A DNA stretch of 64,000 nucleotides from contig NZ_CP081903.1 in assembly GCF_020091405.1 (NCBI RefSeq), positions 1,488,001 to 1,552,000 of the forward strand, given 5' to 3'. The DNA is from Bacteroides cellulosilyticus. GTDB lineage: Bacteria > Bacteroidota > Bacteroidia > Bacteroidales > Bacteroidaceae. Position numbers and translations under genes: made by a program. The notes below the pieces were generated by a model. The model ran no database searches and had not been told where the DNA came from. It was given only the letters and a program-made list of their open reading frames with translations. Of this stretch, positions 15,733 through 25,800 are shown piece after piece (the stretch's first letter is position 1; every line of letters starts with the position of its first letter).

Positions 15733-17682
15733 ATGAAGAAACATTTTTTCCTATTAGCAAGTCTTTGTGCAACCCTGCACATCTATGGGCAAAAGATACA
15801 GAAACTCCAATCTCCGAATGGAAATATACAGGTGTCGATCAGCCTTTCAGACAAAATCAGTTATGATATCATTTGCGGGAACGACACTTTACTGAAACAA
15901 TGCAATCTCCAAATAGAGGTAGGTAACCAACAACTGGGTAACCACCCAAAGCTCATAAAAACAAGCTCCAAAAATGTAGAAGAATCACTTACACCGGTAA
16001 TTCCACTAAAATATTCCATCGTGTCCAACACATACAATCAACTACTACTGAAATTCAAAGGAGATTATTCTATTGAATTCCGTGCATTCAATAACGGAGT
16101 CGCCTATCGTTTCATTACAGACAAGAAAGGAATAATCGACGTGAACAGCGAAACTCTTCAGATAAACTTCCCGGAGAATTATCTGCTTCACGTGCAGCAA
16201 CCGGGTGGCTTTAAAACAGCTTATGAAGAAGAGTACCGCCACATACAAAGTAATGAATGGAAAACATCAGATCCAATGGTACTCCTACCTGTACTTATAG
16301 ATACACGGAAAGAATATAAAATCCTGATCAGCGAATCAGATTTGACAGACTATCCGGCTTTATTTTTTAAAAGTAATGGCGATAACAGCATGTCTTCCAT
16401 ATTTCCCAAAGTTCCTTTGGAATTCGGTGAAGACGGAGATCGTAGCCTCAAAATAGAGAAAGAAGCAAGCTACATTGCCCGAACCAATGGAAAACGCAGT
16501 TTTCCCTGGCGCTACTTTGTCATCAGCACAAACGACGAACAATTGATAGAGAATACCATGACCTATCAGCTTGCGCAAAAAAATGTATTGGAAGATACTT
16601 CTTGGATTAAACCGGGATTGGCAAGCTGGGAATGGTGGAATGGTGCCACTCCTTACGGACCGGATGTAGACTTTGTAGCAGGCTGTAATCTGGATACTTA
16701 TAAATACTTTATTGACTTTGCCGCCCACTATGGAATACCTTATATCATCATGGATGAAGGCTGGGCCATGTCCACAAGAGATCCTTATACTCCCAATCCA
16801 ACAGTAGATGTACATGAGCTTATCCGCTACGGTAAAGAAAAGAATGTAGGAATTGTACTTTGGCTGACATGGTTAACGGTAGAAAAGAACTTCGGCTTGT
16901 TCGAGACATTTGAAAAATGGGGTGTGAAAGGTGTCAAAATTGATTTTATGGACAGAAGCGACCAATGGATGGTAAACTATTATGAAAAAGTTGCCAAAGA
17001 AGCTGCCAAACATCATCTGTTCGTCGATTTTCATGGATCATTCAAACCGGCAGGGCTGGAATACAAATATCCCAATGTCCTTTCTTATGAAGGGGTAAGA
17101 GGTATGGAGCAAATGGGGGGCTGCCGACCGGATAACAGTGTCTACCTTCCCTTCATGAGAAATGCAGTAGGCCCGATGGATTATACTCCGGGCGCTATGC
17201 TGAGCATGCAACCGGAGATTTACCGTTCCGAGCGTCCCAATTCAGCCAGTATCGGTACACGCGCCTATCAGATGGGGCTATTCGTTATATTCGAAAGCGG
17301 AATTCAAATGATGGCAGACAATCCAACTCTCTACTACCGTAACGACGAATGTACACGCTTCATCACACAAGTGCCACAAACCTGGGATGAAACCATTGCC
17401 CTGAAAGCCAAAGTTGGCGAATACGCTATCGTAGCCAAACGCAAAGGAGATAAGTGGTATATCGGTGGCATGACCAATAATAGAGAGCAACAACGAGACT
17501 TTGAACTAAACCTGAACTTCCTGAAAGAAGGACAAACCTACCGTATGACCTCTTTTGAAGACGGAATAAACGCCAACCGCCAAGCTATGGATTACCGCAA
17601 GAAAGAGCGTACACTCAGAAAGGGAGATAAGTTAACTATAAGTCTGGCACGCAATGGTGGCTTTGCAGCTGTAATTGAATAA
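15733..17682 (+). CDS. GH97 glycoside hydrolase, probably of the retaining alpha-galactosidase type
   Basis: 649 residues from the ATG at 15733, with signal peptide MKKHFFLLASLCATLHIYGQ. The N-terminal beta-sandwich (about 25-280) has QSPNGNIQVSISLSDKISY and the calcium-site-like FRAFNNGVAYRF. The TIM barrel follows (PGLASWEWWNGATPYGPDVDF, YIIMDEGW). The strand KIDFMDRSDQ (Asp404, Asp407) and SYEGVRGMEQ (Glu453) are in the positions of the catalytic residues. Retaining GH97 members use an Asp nucleophile in this strand, whereas inverting SusB-type alpha-glucosidases have a Gly there. The C-terminal part (from about 560) is the usual beta-domain. The periplasmic enzyme probably releases alpha-linked galactose. 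The assignment to GH97 is firm; the mechanism call rests on my memory of the motif. Confidence 0.85.
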   Translation: MKKHFFLLASLCATLHIYGQKIQKLQSPNGNIQVSISLSDKISYDIICGNDTLLKQCNLQIEVGNQQLGNHPKLIKTSSKNVEESLTPVIPLKYSIVSNTYNQLLLKFKGDYSIEFRAFNNGVAYRFITDKKGIIDVNSETLQINFPENYLLHVQQPGGFKTAYEEEYRHIQSNEWKTSDPMVLLPVLIDTRKEYKILISESDLTDYPALFFKSNGDNSMSSIFPKVPLEFGEDGDRSLKIEKEASYIARTNGKRSFPWRYFVISTNDEQLIENTMTYQLAQKNVLEDTSWIKPGLASWEWWNGATPYGPDVDFVAGCNLDTYKYFIDFAAHYGIPYIIMDEGWAMSTRDPYTPNPTVDVHELIRYGKEKNVGIVLWLTWLTVEKNFGLFETFEKWGVKGVKIDFMDRSDQWMVNYYEKVAKEAAKHHLFVDFHGSFKPAGLEYKYPNVLSYEGVRGMEQMGGCRPDNSVYLPFMRNAVGPMDYTPGAMLSMQPEIYRSERPNSASIGTRAYQMGLFVIFESGIQMMADNPTLYYRNDECTRFITQVPQTWDETIALKAKVGEYAIVAKRKGDKWYIGGMTNNREQQRDFELNLNFLKEGQTYRMTSFEDGINANRQAMDYRKKERTLRKGDKLTISLARNGGFAAVIE

Positions 17683-17772
17683 TCTAACAGTTAATCCGGA
17701 GAAGTTTTTTGAATCTCCTCCCCTGAGAATTACCTTAATACAAAATTATTAACAGAAATATTCAAATAAAAA

Positions 17773-18861
17773 ATGAAACGTATTGTTTTTTTAGATTATG
17801 TACGCGTATTCGCATGTTTCCTTGTCATTTTGGTCCACGCCAGTGAAAACTTTTATGGCGCTGCCGGATCTACAGATATGGTAGGACCTCAGTCTTATTT
17901 GGCCAGTGAAACAGACCGGCTATGGGTAGCAGTTTACGACGGTTTCTCACGCATGGCAGTACCACTGTTCATGATTGTTTCCGCCTTTCTCCTTGCACCG
18001 ATGAAAGAAGAACAGACCACATGGCAATTTTACCGCCAGCGCTGCTTACGCATCCTGCCACCATTTTTTATTTTCATGATACTCTATAGTACCTTACCAA
18101 TGTTGTGGGGAGCAATCAATAGAGAGACATCATTGAATGATATGTCGCGAATATTACTGAACTTCCCATCACAGGCCGGACACTTATGGTTTATGTATCC
18201 TTTGATCAGTCTTTATTTGTTCATACCCATCATATCACCGTGGTTGAGTAAAGCCACAAAGAAAGAAGAACGTTTCTTCATTGGGCTATTCCTGTTATCA
18301 ACGTGTATGCCGTATCTCAACCGCTGGTGCGGTGAAGTATGGGGGCAATGTTTCTGGAATGAGTACCACATGTTATGGTACTTTTCAGGCTACCTGGGAT
18401 ATCTGGTATTAGCACATTACATACGTGTTCACCTTACATGGAACCGTTCCAAACGTCTCACCGTAGGAGGTATTCTAATGATCATCGGAGCTGTATGGAC
18501 CATTTACTCATTCTATATTCAGGCTGTACCCGGAGAAATTCTTTCCACACCTGTAATAGAAATAGGATGGGCTTTCTGTACAATCAATTGTGTGCTTCTT
18601 ACAACGGGTACATTCCTTATTTTCACATGCATCAATCGCCCAAATCCCCCACGGATTCTAACAGAAGCATCAAAACTCAGCTATGGCATGTATCTCATGC
18701 ATATATTCTGGCTCGGGTTGTGGGTAACAGTATTCAAGCACACTCTGGCACTGCCTACCGTTGCGGCTATACCTTGTATTGCAGTGAGTACTTTCATTTG
18801 CTGTTTCGTAACAGCAAAGATCATCTCATTTATACCGGGCAGTAAATGGATAATAGGATAA
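17773..18861 (+). CDS. Acyltransferase family 3 integral membrane protein
   Basis: 362 residues with about ten hydrophobic segments. The start MKRIVFLDYVRVFACFLVILVH fits the acyltransferase-3 (OafA/WecH-like) family, including the conserved His in the first segment; a YRQRCLRILPPF segment and a GHLWFMYPLISLYLFIPII motif follow. Such proteins move acetyl or similar groups from the cytoplasm onto surface sugars. It follows the GH97 gene by 90 bp on the same strand and may be read through from it. Its presence beside an esterase and glycosidases is notable, but acyltransferases of this type usually modify the cell's own glycans. The gene ends before a palindrome shared with the converging GH38 gene. 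Confidence 0.88.
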   Translation: MKRIVFLDYVRVFACFLVILVHASENFYGAAGSTDMVGPQSYLASETDRLWVAVYDGFSRMAVPLFMIVSAFLLAPMKEEQTTWQFYRQRCLRILPPFFIFMILYSTLPMLWGAINRETSLNDMSRILLNFPSQAGHLWFMYPLISLYLFIPIISPWLSKATKKEERFFIGLFLLSTCMPYLNRWCGEVWGQCFWNEYHMLWYFSGYLGYLVLAHYIRVHLTWNRSKRLTVGGILMIIGAVWTIYSFYIQAVPGEILSTPVIEIGWAFCTINCVLLTTGTFLIFTCINRPNPPRILTEASKLSYGMYLMHIFWLGLWVTVFKHTLALPTVAAIPCIAVSTFICCFVTAKIISFIPGSKWIIG

Positions 18862-18905
18862 ATATCAAATTGTTTATGAAAAATTGGGTGGCTGATCCTA
18901 AAGAA

Positions 18906-18947
18906 ATTCTAAGATTTGCGCAAATCTTTGCGCAAATCTTAGAATTC
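18906..18947. terminator. 20-bp-arm palindrome between converging genes
   Basis: The arms 18906-18925 and 18928-18947 are exact reverse complements separated by 2 nt, and each contains the self-complementary TTTGCGCAAA. It sits between the acyltransferase and GH38 stops. On the minus strand a T-rich TTTCTTT follows, so it best fits a bidirectional terminator. Confidence 0.75.
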
Positions 18948-19004
18948 CGTGTCTAAAATATATTCATAACCCTACAGAAAGACATTAATTCCGTCAACGA
19001 GTTA

Positions 19005-22000
19005 TTAAAAAACTGCAAACTCATAAATTCGCGTATCTTTCCCATTAGCAGCCTGTACCGGTTGAGTAACCAACAGACGCAGATAGCGTACCTTCTCAGT
19101 CTTACCCAAAGAACGGTTAATTACATTCTGCTTATTTCCGGTTACAAAGTCCAATGTGCGCCATGCTTCATTCGGGTTATTCCGGCCTTGCAAGAAGCAA
19201 CTGCCGGTGATGTAAGAATAGCTTTCCTGAGCAGCATTCACCATCTTCCAACCGCTTATTTCCTTTTCCATTCCTAAATCAAAATCAATATAGTTAGGGA
19301 GCATAGAGGTATCGCACCATTTAGTATTCTCGTTTCCATCAATGAGAAATGCAGGTTTCTCATTGTCGTTGGTATATCCCGACCAAGCAACGATATGTTC
19401 CGGTTTCAACAGATTGATCTTCAGTTCTGCTGTCTTCTGCAAGCTGGCATCATCTTCATTGGCAGTCTGGAATAAAGTAGATAGTGCTTTAACAGGTGCA
19501 TACGGTTCTTCAACCAATGTAGCAGCAAAAATAACAATATCTTTATTATCGGGCAGGATAACCTCAGTTGCTTTAGCAGGGATGTCAATGGCAAACTTGA
19601 ACATATAAGTAAACTCATAAGCATGATCTCCCTCAGCGGAATGGCGGTGTGTACCGACATAGCCCACTTCTGCATCTTTCAAATAGCCTTGTGTATGGCC
19701 TGTATACCCCCATTGTCCGATGAAACCGGTATAAGAAGGAACGACAATCTCCTGCAAATTCTTCCCTGCCTGGAATACGCCTCTAACATCTTCTTCAGCA
19801 GTTGCCGCAGCAGCCAGTATATACAAACGGTTATAGGAATGTCCGGCAGGCAGTTGCAAGGTATTTCCGCTACATAACATACCATTCATTTCTTCTTTTG
19901 TTTCCAGATGGAAAGGAACACGATTAACAGTTATATCGGCAGGTATTAATTCAGCGGCATAAGAATAACCGGCTTCGAAATTAGCCTCCCAACGGAATTC
20001 GTTCCAGCTGAAACATTTACGGTCATAATTGAGAGGCAGTTGTTCGCATCGCAATTCTTCCTTCTTATTATCATTGAAACGGACTTTATAGGTCCTGATG
20101 CTGTTGGGCTGTATGGAGACTTCCAGCTGATTACCGCTAAAGTCCGCACTTCCTATATTCTTCTCCGTACCATCTGCTTCAACGGCACTTGTAATAGTTC
20201 CTGCAAATGTCAGCACTGCATTTTGTGGAGCTTTGCCACCCGTTTCGTACACACGCACCACATATTCGTCCGAACTTTCCGCTTTCTTCAAAGCTTTGAT
20301 GACAACGTTACTATTGTCCGAAGATGCGAAAGAGAAGGTTTTGCCCAATGTTCCGGAATGTTTCCCGGCAGCAAAAGCCTTCAAACGCTGATTTAATACT
20401 TCAGACTCCTTAACGACCTGCGCCTTATCCAAACCGCCGGCGTGCCCTACCAAACTATAAGTGAAAGTATGATATCCCAGGTCCTGACGGTCCTGATACG
20501 GATAGTTGTTCTTAGTCTCGGGTGTATGAAGCAATGTCAGGCGGAGTGTATGATTATCAGGTTTATCCCAGCCATATTTACTGTCATTCATAATAGAAAC
20601 ACCATAACTGCCGTCACTATCGGTTAAATCCGCCCAATATTGGGCATACACTTCATAAGCGGTCAATATATTATTACCTCTCTGAACGCTGCCTATACCC
20701 AAATCGTAGGTCGCCTTTTCGTTATCAACATTCAAGGGGAATTCTGCTTTCAGCAGTGCATTCGTTGACTGCCAGTCTATCTCATTGTAAAAGTCTATAC
20801 GGTCAGCCAATTCTCCCTCGTAAAGCCGGATATACTGACGGAACAACGATTTGCCATGGCGCTTTTCTATACACAAAGTCTTGCGCAGGGCACCGTTCTC
20901 ACACAGATTCATTTTCACGTCTTCAGTAATAGAAACAGGTGCACGGTCAATAGTCTTTTTCAGAATCTCCCAAGCTGGCCAATTATATGATTCATTCTCA
21001 GTAAAAAGAGCCAGACGAATAGATTTGCCGTCCTTAACAAGTTCTTTATTATTTTTCTTATCGTAAAGCGAGATTATATCTCCTTGCTTATCCAATGAGA
21101 TTTTATAGACAGAGTTCTCCACTGTTGTTTCTGAAACAAAAGAATCTGCCTGCTTCTGGTTTCCGGAAAGCCGGATATCATACACGGCATATCCTGTAGC
21201 AGGTACAGTTGCTTCTATCAATAAATACACAGTTCCATTCCGGTAAGACAGTAATTGGGAAGCTACTTGCTTGCCTTCCGCATTATAAACACTGACACCT
21301 TTGGGGAATTTGGGAGCTTCAATCGCTACCTCCGCTACATCCGTAACCGGAAATCCGAGTGCATTGTAAAGCACAACCGGAATACCCTTGACGCGAGTAT
21401 CCATTTTCTCAGAAACAGCCCCTACCGAAGCTGTCAGGACACCTGAAAATTGCTTTAATGAAAGCAATTCATCATTCCACGAAAACTCATAAGCGCGTGG
21501 GATACTGGTACCGGTAAGGTCATCATGGAATTGGTGGAAAATGAAACGCTTCCATGCTTCTGTCAGACTTTCACCCGGATAGCCGGCTATACCCAACCAA
21601 TCCGCTGCTACGGCCGCTCTTTCGGCAGCATCTCCCAAAAGTTCATTCTGACGGTTATAAAGCTTCATGGCAGCTTGCGAAGTATAACATCCGGTTCCAT
21701 GTACATCCATCAGCAATTCGCCGTTGAAAACGGGCAATTCCGAATGTTTTTCATAAGGAAGATAATCCTTGAATAGCTGATCGCTCGTTGCGCTGATTAT
21801 TTCTAACGGTCCGTTCCCCTTGATACCTTTCTCTACAGAATTGACAGAGCCTATTGAGGGAGAACCACCCGTATCACCCGTGCCATAATAGCGATAAACC
21901 GTATTCAATGGAGTGCGCTTAGTCAGTCCCATCAATTCTTTATCTTCCGACAGGTCGATGTTATTCCAGCGCTTACCATAATCATAGCCATGAGCAAGCA

Positions 22001-22613
22001 TAATAGAAGAACCGTCAATCCCCTTCCACAATCCAAGCATAAAAGGATGTTTGCTCTCTCCATAAAAAGGATGGTTACGCCAGTCGAGTTTCTGCGAAGA
22101 AAAGCCGATGAGACCGCAATGTTTGGCAATAGTAGGCAGCGTCCAGCCAAAGCCAAAACAGTCGGGCAAGAAAATATCCGTGCTTTCTGTCCCAAACTCT
22201 TTTCTGTAATATTCCTGTCCAAGCAGGATGTTACGAATAGAAGACTCAACAGAGGGTACCAGCACATCCGATGCTTCCCAACTACTGCCACTGATATGCC
22301 AGCGACCTGAACGCACAAATGCTTTGAGTTGCTCATATTCACTGGGAAAGTATTCTTTCATCCAAGCATATTTGACACCTCCTTCAAAATTGAAGATATA
22401 ATCGGGATACTTCTTCAACAAAAACAGATTACGGGACAAGGTATTCCAAACATACTCTTTGATGGTGGTTTGGACATCCCAATTCCATTGGGTATCCAGG
22501 TGGGCATCTGCCACCATATAAGCTTTCGCTTTTTTCTCCGGTTTTGCACTCTGTGCATGCATACTACCTGAACAAAGCAGCGTAGATGCTAATAGGATAA
22601 CTGGTAATTTCAT
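19005..22613 (-). CDS. GH38 alpha-mannosidase with C-terminal F5/8-type C domain
   Basis: 1202 residues, signal peptide MKLPVILLASTLLCSGSMHAQ. The zinc site DAHLDTQWNW gives His38 and Asp40. FLPDCFGFGWTLP gives the nucleophile Asp151, and IFHQFHDDLTGTS gives His363. These are the GH38 landmarks. The barrel and helical domain are followed by long beta-domains (about 400-1050), and the last roughly 125 residues (AWSGYTNDNEKPAFLIDGNENTKWCDT... to VRYLRLLVTQ) form a discoidin/F5-8 type C (CBM32-like) domain that probably binds sugar. The protein is secreted to the periplasm or surface and acts on alpha-mannosides. It is transcribed divergently from an HTCS, so that regulator is the likely controller. 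No susC/D pair is near, unlike in most mannan PULs. Confidence 0.93.
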   Translation of the reverse strand: MKLPVILLASTLLCSGSMHAQSAKPEKKAKAYMVADAHLDTQWNWDVQTTIKEYVWNTLSRNLFLLKKYPDYIFNFEGGVKYAWMKEYFPSEYEQLKAFVRSGRWHISGSSWEASDVLVPSVESSIRNILLGQEYYRKEFGTESTDIFLPDCFGFGWTLPTIAKHCGLIGFSSQKLDWRNHPFYGESKHPFMLGLWKGIDGSSIMLAHGYDYGKRWNNIDLSEDKELMGLTKRTPLNTVYRYYGTGDTGGSPSIGSVNSVEKGIKGNGPLEIISATSDQLFKDYLPYEKHSELPVFNGELLMDVHGTGCYTSQAAMKLYNRQNELLGDAAERAAVAADWLGIAGYPGESLTEAWKRFIFHQFHDDLTGTSIPRAYEFSWNDELLSLKQFSGVLTASVGAVSEKMDTRVKGIPVVLYNALGFPVTDVAEVAIEAPKFPKGVSVYNAEGKQVASQLLSYRNGTVYLLIEATVPATGYAVYDIRLSGNQKQADSFVSETTVENSVYKISLDKQGDIISLYDKKNNKELVKDGKSIRLALFTENESYNWPAWEILKKTIDRAPVSITEDVKMNLCENGALRKTLCIEKRHGKSLFRQYIRLYEGELADRIDFYNEIDWQSTNALLKAEFPLNVDNEKATYDLGIGSVQRGNNILTAYEVYAQYWADLTDSDGSYGVSIMNDSKYGWDKPDNHTLRLTLLHTPETKNNYPYQDRQDLGYHTFTYSLVGHAGGLDKAQVVKESEVLNQRLKAFAAGKHSGTLGKTFSFASSDNSNVVIKALKKAESSDEYVVRVYETGGKAPQNAVLTFAGTITSAVEADGTEKNIGSADFSGNQLEVSIQPNSIRTYKVRFNDNKKEELRCEQLPLNYDRKCFSWNEFRWEANFEAGYSYAAELIPADITVNRVPFHLETKEEMNGMLCSGNTLQLPAGHSYNRLYILAAAATAEEDVRGVFQAGKNLQEIVVPSYTGFIGQWGYTGHTQGYLKDAEVGYVGTHRHSAEGDHAYEFTYMFKFAIDIPAKATEVILPDNKDIVIFAATLVEEPYAPVKALSTLFQTANEDDASLQKTAELKINLLKPEHIVAWSGYTNDNEKPAFLIDGNENTKWCDTSMLPNYIDFDLGMEKEISGWKMVNAAQESYSYITGSCFLQGRNNPNEAWRTLDFVTGNKQNVINRSLGKTEKVRYLRLLVTQPVQAANGKDTRIYEFAVF

Positions 22614-22656
22614 AGTAAAATATTCTATTGTGAATAATACAGATATTTATCAATCG

Positions 22657-22664
22657 CAAAAATA
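22657..22664 (-). promoter_or_regulatory. -7 box of GH38 gene (minus strand)
   Basis: CAAAAATA on the plus strand reads TATTTTTG on the minus strand, 44 bp upstream of the GH38 start. Confidence 0.5.
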
Positions 22665-22803
22665 GCGGCACTTACCTAAAAGCATACCTATATTTATGCC
22701 ATAAAAGTGTAATTACATGGCTATGGCTGTAAAACGCACAAAAAAGTCAGAAAAGTATTACTCTTTTTTCTATGCTTCCCAACCATATCCGACCATAATT
22801 CTC

Positions 22804-22811
22804 TATCTTTG
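22804..22811 (+). promoter_or_regulatory. -7 box of HTCS gene
   Basis: TATCTTTG, perfect match to TAnnTTTG, 28 bp upstream of the HTCS ATG. No TTTG at the standard -33 spacing. Confidence 0.6.
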
Positions 22812-22839
22812 CAATACCTAATTAGTCCGATATACAGAT

Positions 22840-25800
22840 ATGAAAAACAGACACTACTTCCCCCAAGTTTCACTGCTTATCTGCATCTTATGCTGCTTTC
22901 CGCATTTGATTCATGCATACAGTCTGCGGCAATTTTCAAACAAGAACGGTTTATCCAACAGTGCTATCTTATCCCTTTACCAGGATCATCAGGGAGTTAT
23001 CTGGATCGGTTCATGTGACGGTTTGAATATTTTCGACGGTACCAATATCCATGTGTACAATCCTGCCAACCCGACGAAAGCCTCGCTATCCGGAAATCTG
23101 ATTAACGACATCATGGAGACTGAAAAGGAGGTATTATGGATACAGACCAACTATGGACTGGACCGTCTGGATACCAAACACCAGACATCTAAAAGCTTTA
23201 CGGAGTTCAAAGACAAGAACTATATGGCAAAAAGCAGGGATAATGACCTTTTCATCGTAAAAGACGACGGATATATCTATTACTATCAACCGGAAAAGCA
23301 ACTCTTCCAAAAGCTGGAAGTACCTCAAATAGCATTTGGACACGTATTATCCACCATCATCGACGAAAACAATATTCTATGGATATTCACTTCGGATAAT
23401 GACACCCGCAGCTATCAGATAAACAAGAATAAAGAAGGAATAACCCTCACCCCCAACAATCTTTTCAAGCACCCCGAACAGTTACTATGGGCATTCGCAG
23501 AAGAAGATCTGGTCTATTTCATCGATAAGACTTACTCACTCTATGAATATGACTTCGGCAATCAACAGCAATACTTTATTGCAGATCTCAAAGCAGAAGT
23601 CGAAACTCGCGGAGAAGTTTCTTCCATCATCAAACAACAAAACGACTATTACATTGGCTTCAAAAGCAGCGGATTGATCGTATTGAAATATATGTCCGAT
23701 CAGAAAATAAAATACCAGATGCAAGATACGGAAATCCATTCCGGCATCTTCTGCCTGATGAAGGACAAATATCAGGATATTGTTTGGATAGGAACAGACG
23801 GACAAGGGGTATACATGTACTTCAATGATGCTTTCTCCATTACCAATACGCTGCTGGATACTCCTGTATACCAGATAAACAACCCCGTACGTACCGTTTA
23901 CTACGACGAGGAACAAACCTTATGGATAGGAACCAAAGGAGGAGGTATATTGCGTATCAGGAATTATTCTCCGGAAACCAATGCAGCAGCTTCTTTCGAC
24001 CGGATCTCCATCAGCAACAGTACCTTAACCGACAACACCGTCTATTGCTTTGCCCCCGGTTCTGCGAACAGGTTGTGGATTGGAACAGAAAACGGCCTCA
24101 ACTACTATTCATACCAAAATAAACAGCTGAAAGCATTTACAGTGATAGCCGATGGAAAGAAGGTGAAATATGTACATTCCATCAACGAATTAAATGATAC
24201 CACTTTATGGGTATCCACTGTAGGTGAAGGTATCGTAAAAGTTATTTTGGATAAAGCCGGTAACTCTCCTTCCGTTAAATCGGCTACCAGAATTGTTCTG
24301 GATGACGGGCGTATGGCTTCCAATTATTTCTTTACCTCCTTCCAAGAGAATGATTCTATCCTTTGGTTCGGTAATCGTGGTTATGGAGCCTACCGGCTCA
24401 ATGTCGAAACCGAACAGCTAACTCCATACAGATTTGATAATGTAGTGAACAGTCAGACGGCCAATGATATTTTCGCCATTTATAAAAATGAGAAAGGATA
24501 TTGGCTGGGAACCAGCTCCGGACTACTTCACTTCAATGAAGATTACTCACATTATCATGACAGGGCTGACCTTTTCTCAAACAACACAGTACATGGCATT
24601 TTGGAAGACCAGCAAAATAACCTTTGGATCAGCACGAATCAAGGACTGGTAAGGTTCAACCCTAAAACCAATACCGGGCAGACTTACGACCGGGAAAACG
24701 GACTGGAAGTCACTGAATTCAGTGATGGAGCTTTCTATAAAGACTTGCGGACCGAAACTTTGTTCTTCGGAGGGACAAACGGGTTTGTCACCGTCAAGCC
24801 TAACGCTTATATTATGGCAGACTATATGCCTCAAATAAACCTGAAGGGATTATCTATCTTCGGAAAAGAATACAATATTCATGATTTTCTTCACGACAAG
24901 AAAGGAAAGAAGATACTTCAGCTGGATTATAGCCAGAACTTCTTCTGTATCGACTTTATGGCAATAGATTATATAAATGGTAACAATTACTCTTATTCTT
25001 ACAAATTGGACGAAGTAAGCAGCCAGTGGATAGAAAGTGGAATATCGGCCAGCGCCATCTTCTCCAATCTTGCACCCGGACAATATACCCTGTTAGTGAA
25101 ATACAAGAATAACATGAATGGAAAAGAGTGCGAACCGCAGAAACTTCTGATTCAGATTACTCCTCCCTGGTATTTAAGTAACTGGGCGTATATTCTCTAT
25201 TTCATATTAATCGCTTTGTTCTGCATTCTTGCTGTTTACAGGATAGTTCATCAATACCGCCGGAAGCAACACCGCATGATTGAGAAATTGAACCGGGAAA
25301 AGAAAGAAGAAGTCTATGAGTCCAAGCTGCGCTTCTTTACCAACATCACGCATGAATTCTGTACGCCGCTGACGCTGATTTATGGTCCGTGCGAAAAGAT
25401 ACTTGCCTACCCGCAATCTGATTCGTATATCCGCAAATACGGGAAGATGATACAGCAGAATACAGAAAAACTGAATGGCTTGATTCTGGAACTGCTGGAA
25501 TTCCGCAGGCTGGAAACCGGTCATAAAGTGCTTTCTATCCAAAGATTATCTGTATCGGACAAACTCCGGAACATAGCGGAATCCTTCTGTGAATTGGCTG
25601 AAAATAAGAATCTGAACTATCGGTTGGATATTGAGCCGGACATTGAATGGAACACGGATATCAGTTGTTTCAGCAAGATCGTCAATAACCTGATCTCAAA
25701 TGCTTTCAAATATACTCCGGAAGAAGGGAATATCACCATCGACCTGAAAGTAGAAAACCAGCTTCTAACCCTTAATATATCCAACTCAGGAAAGGGGATA

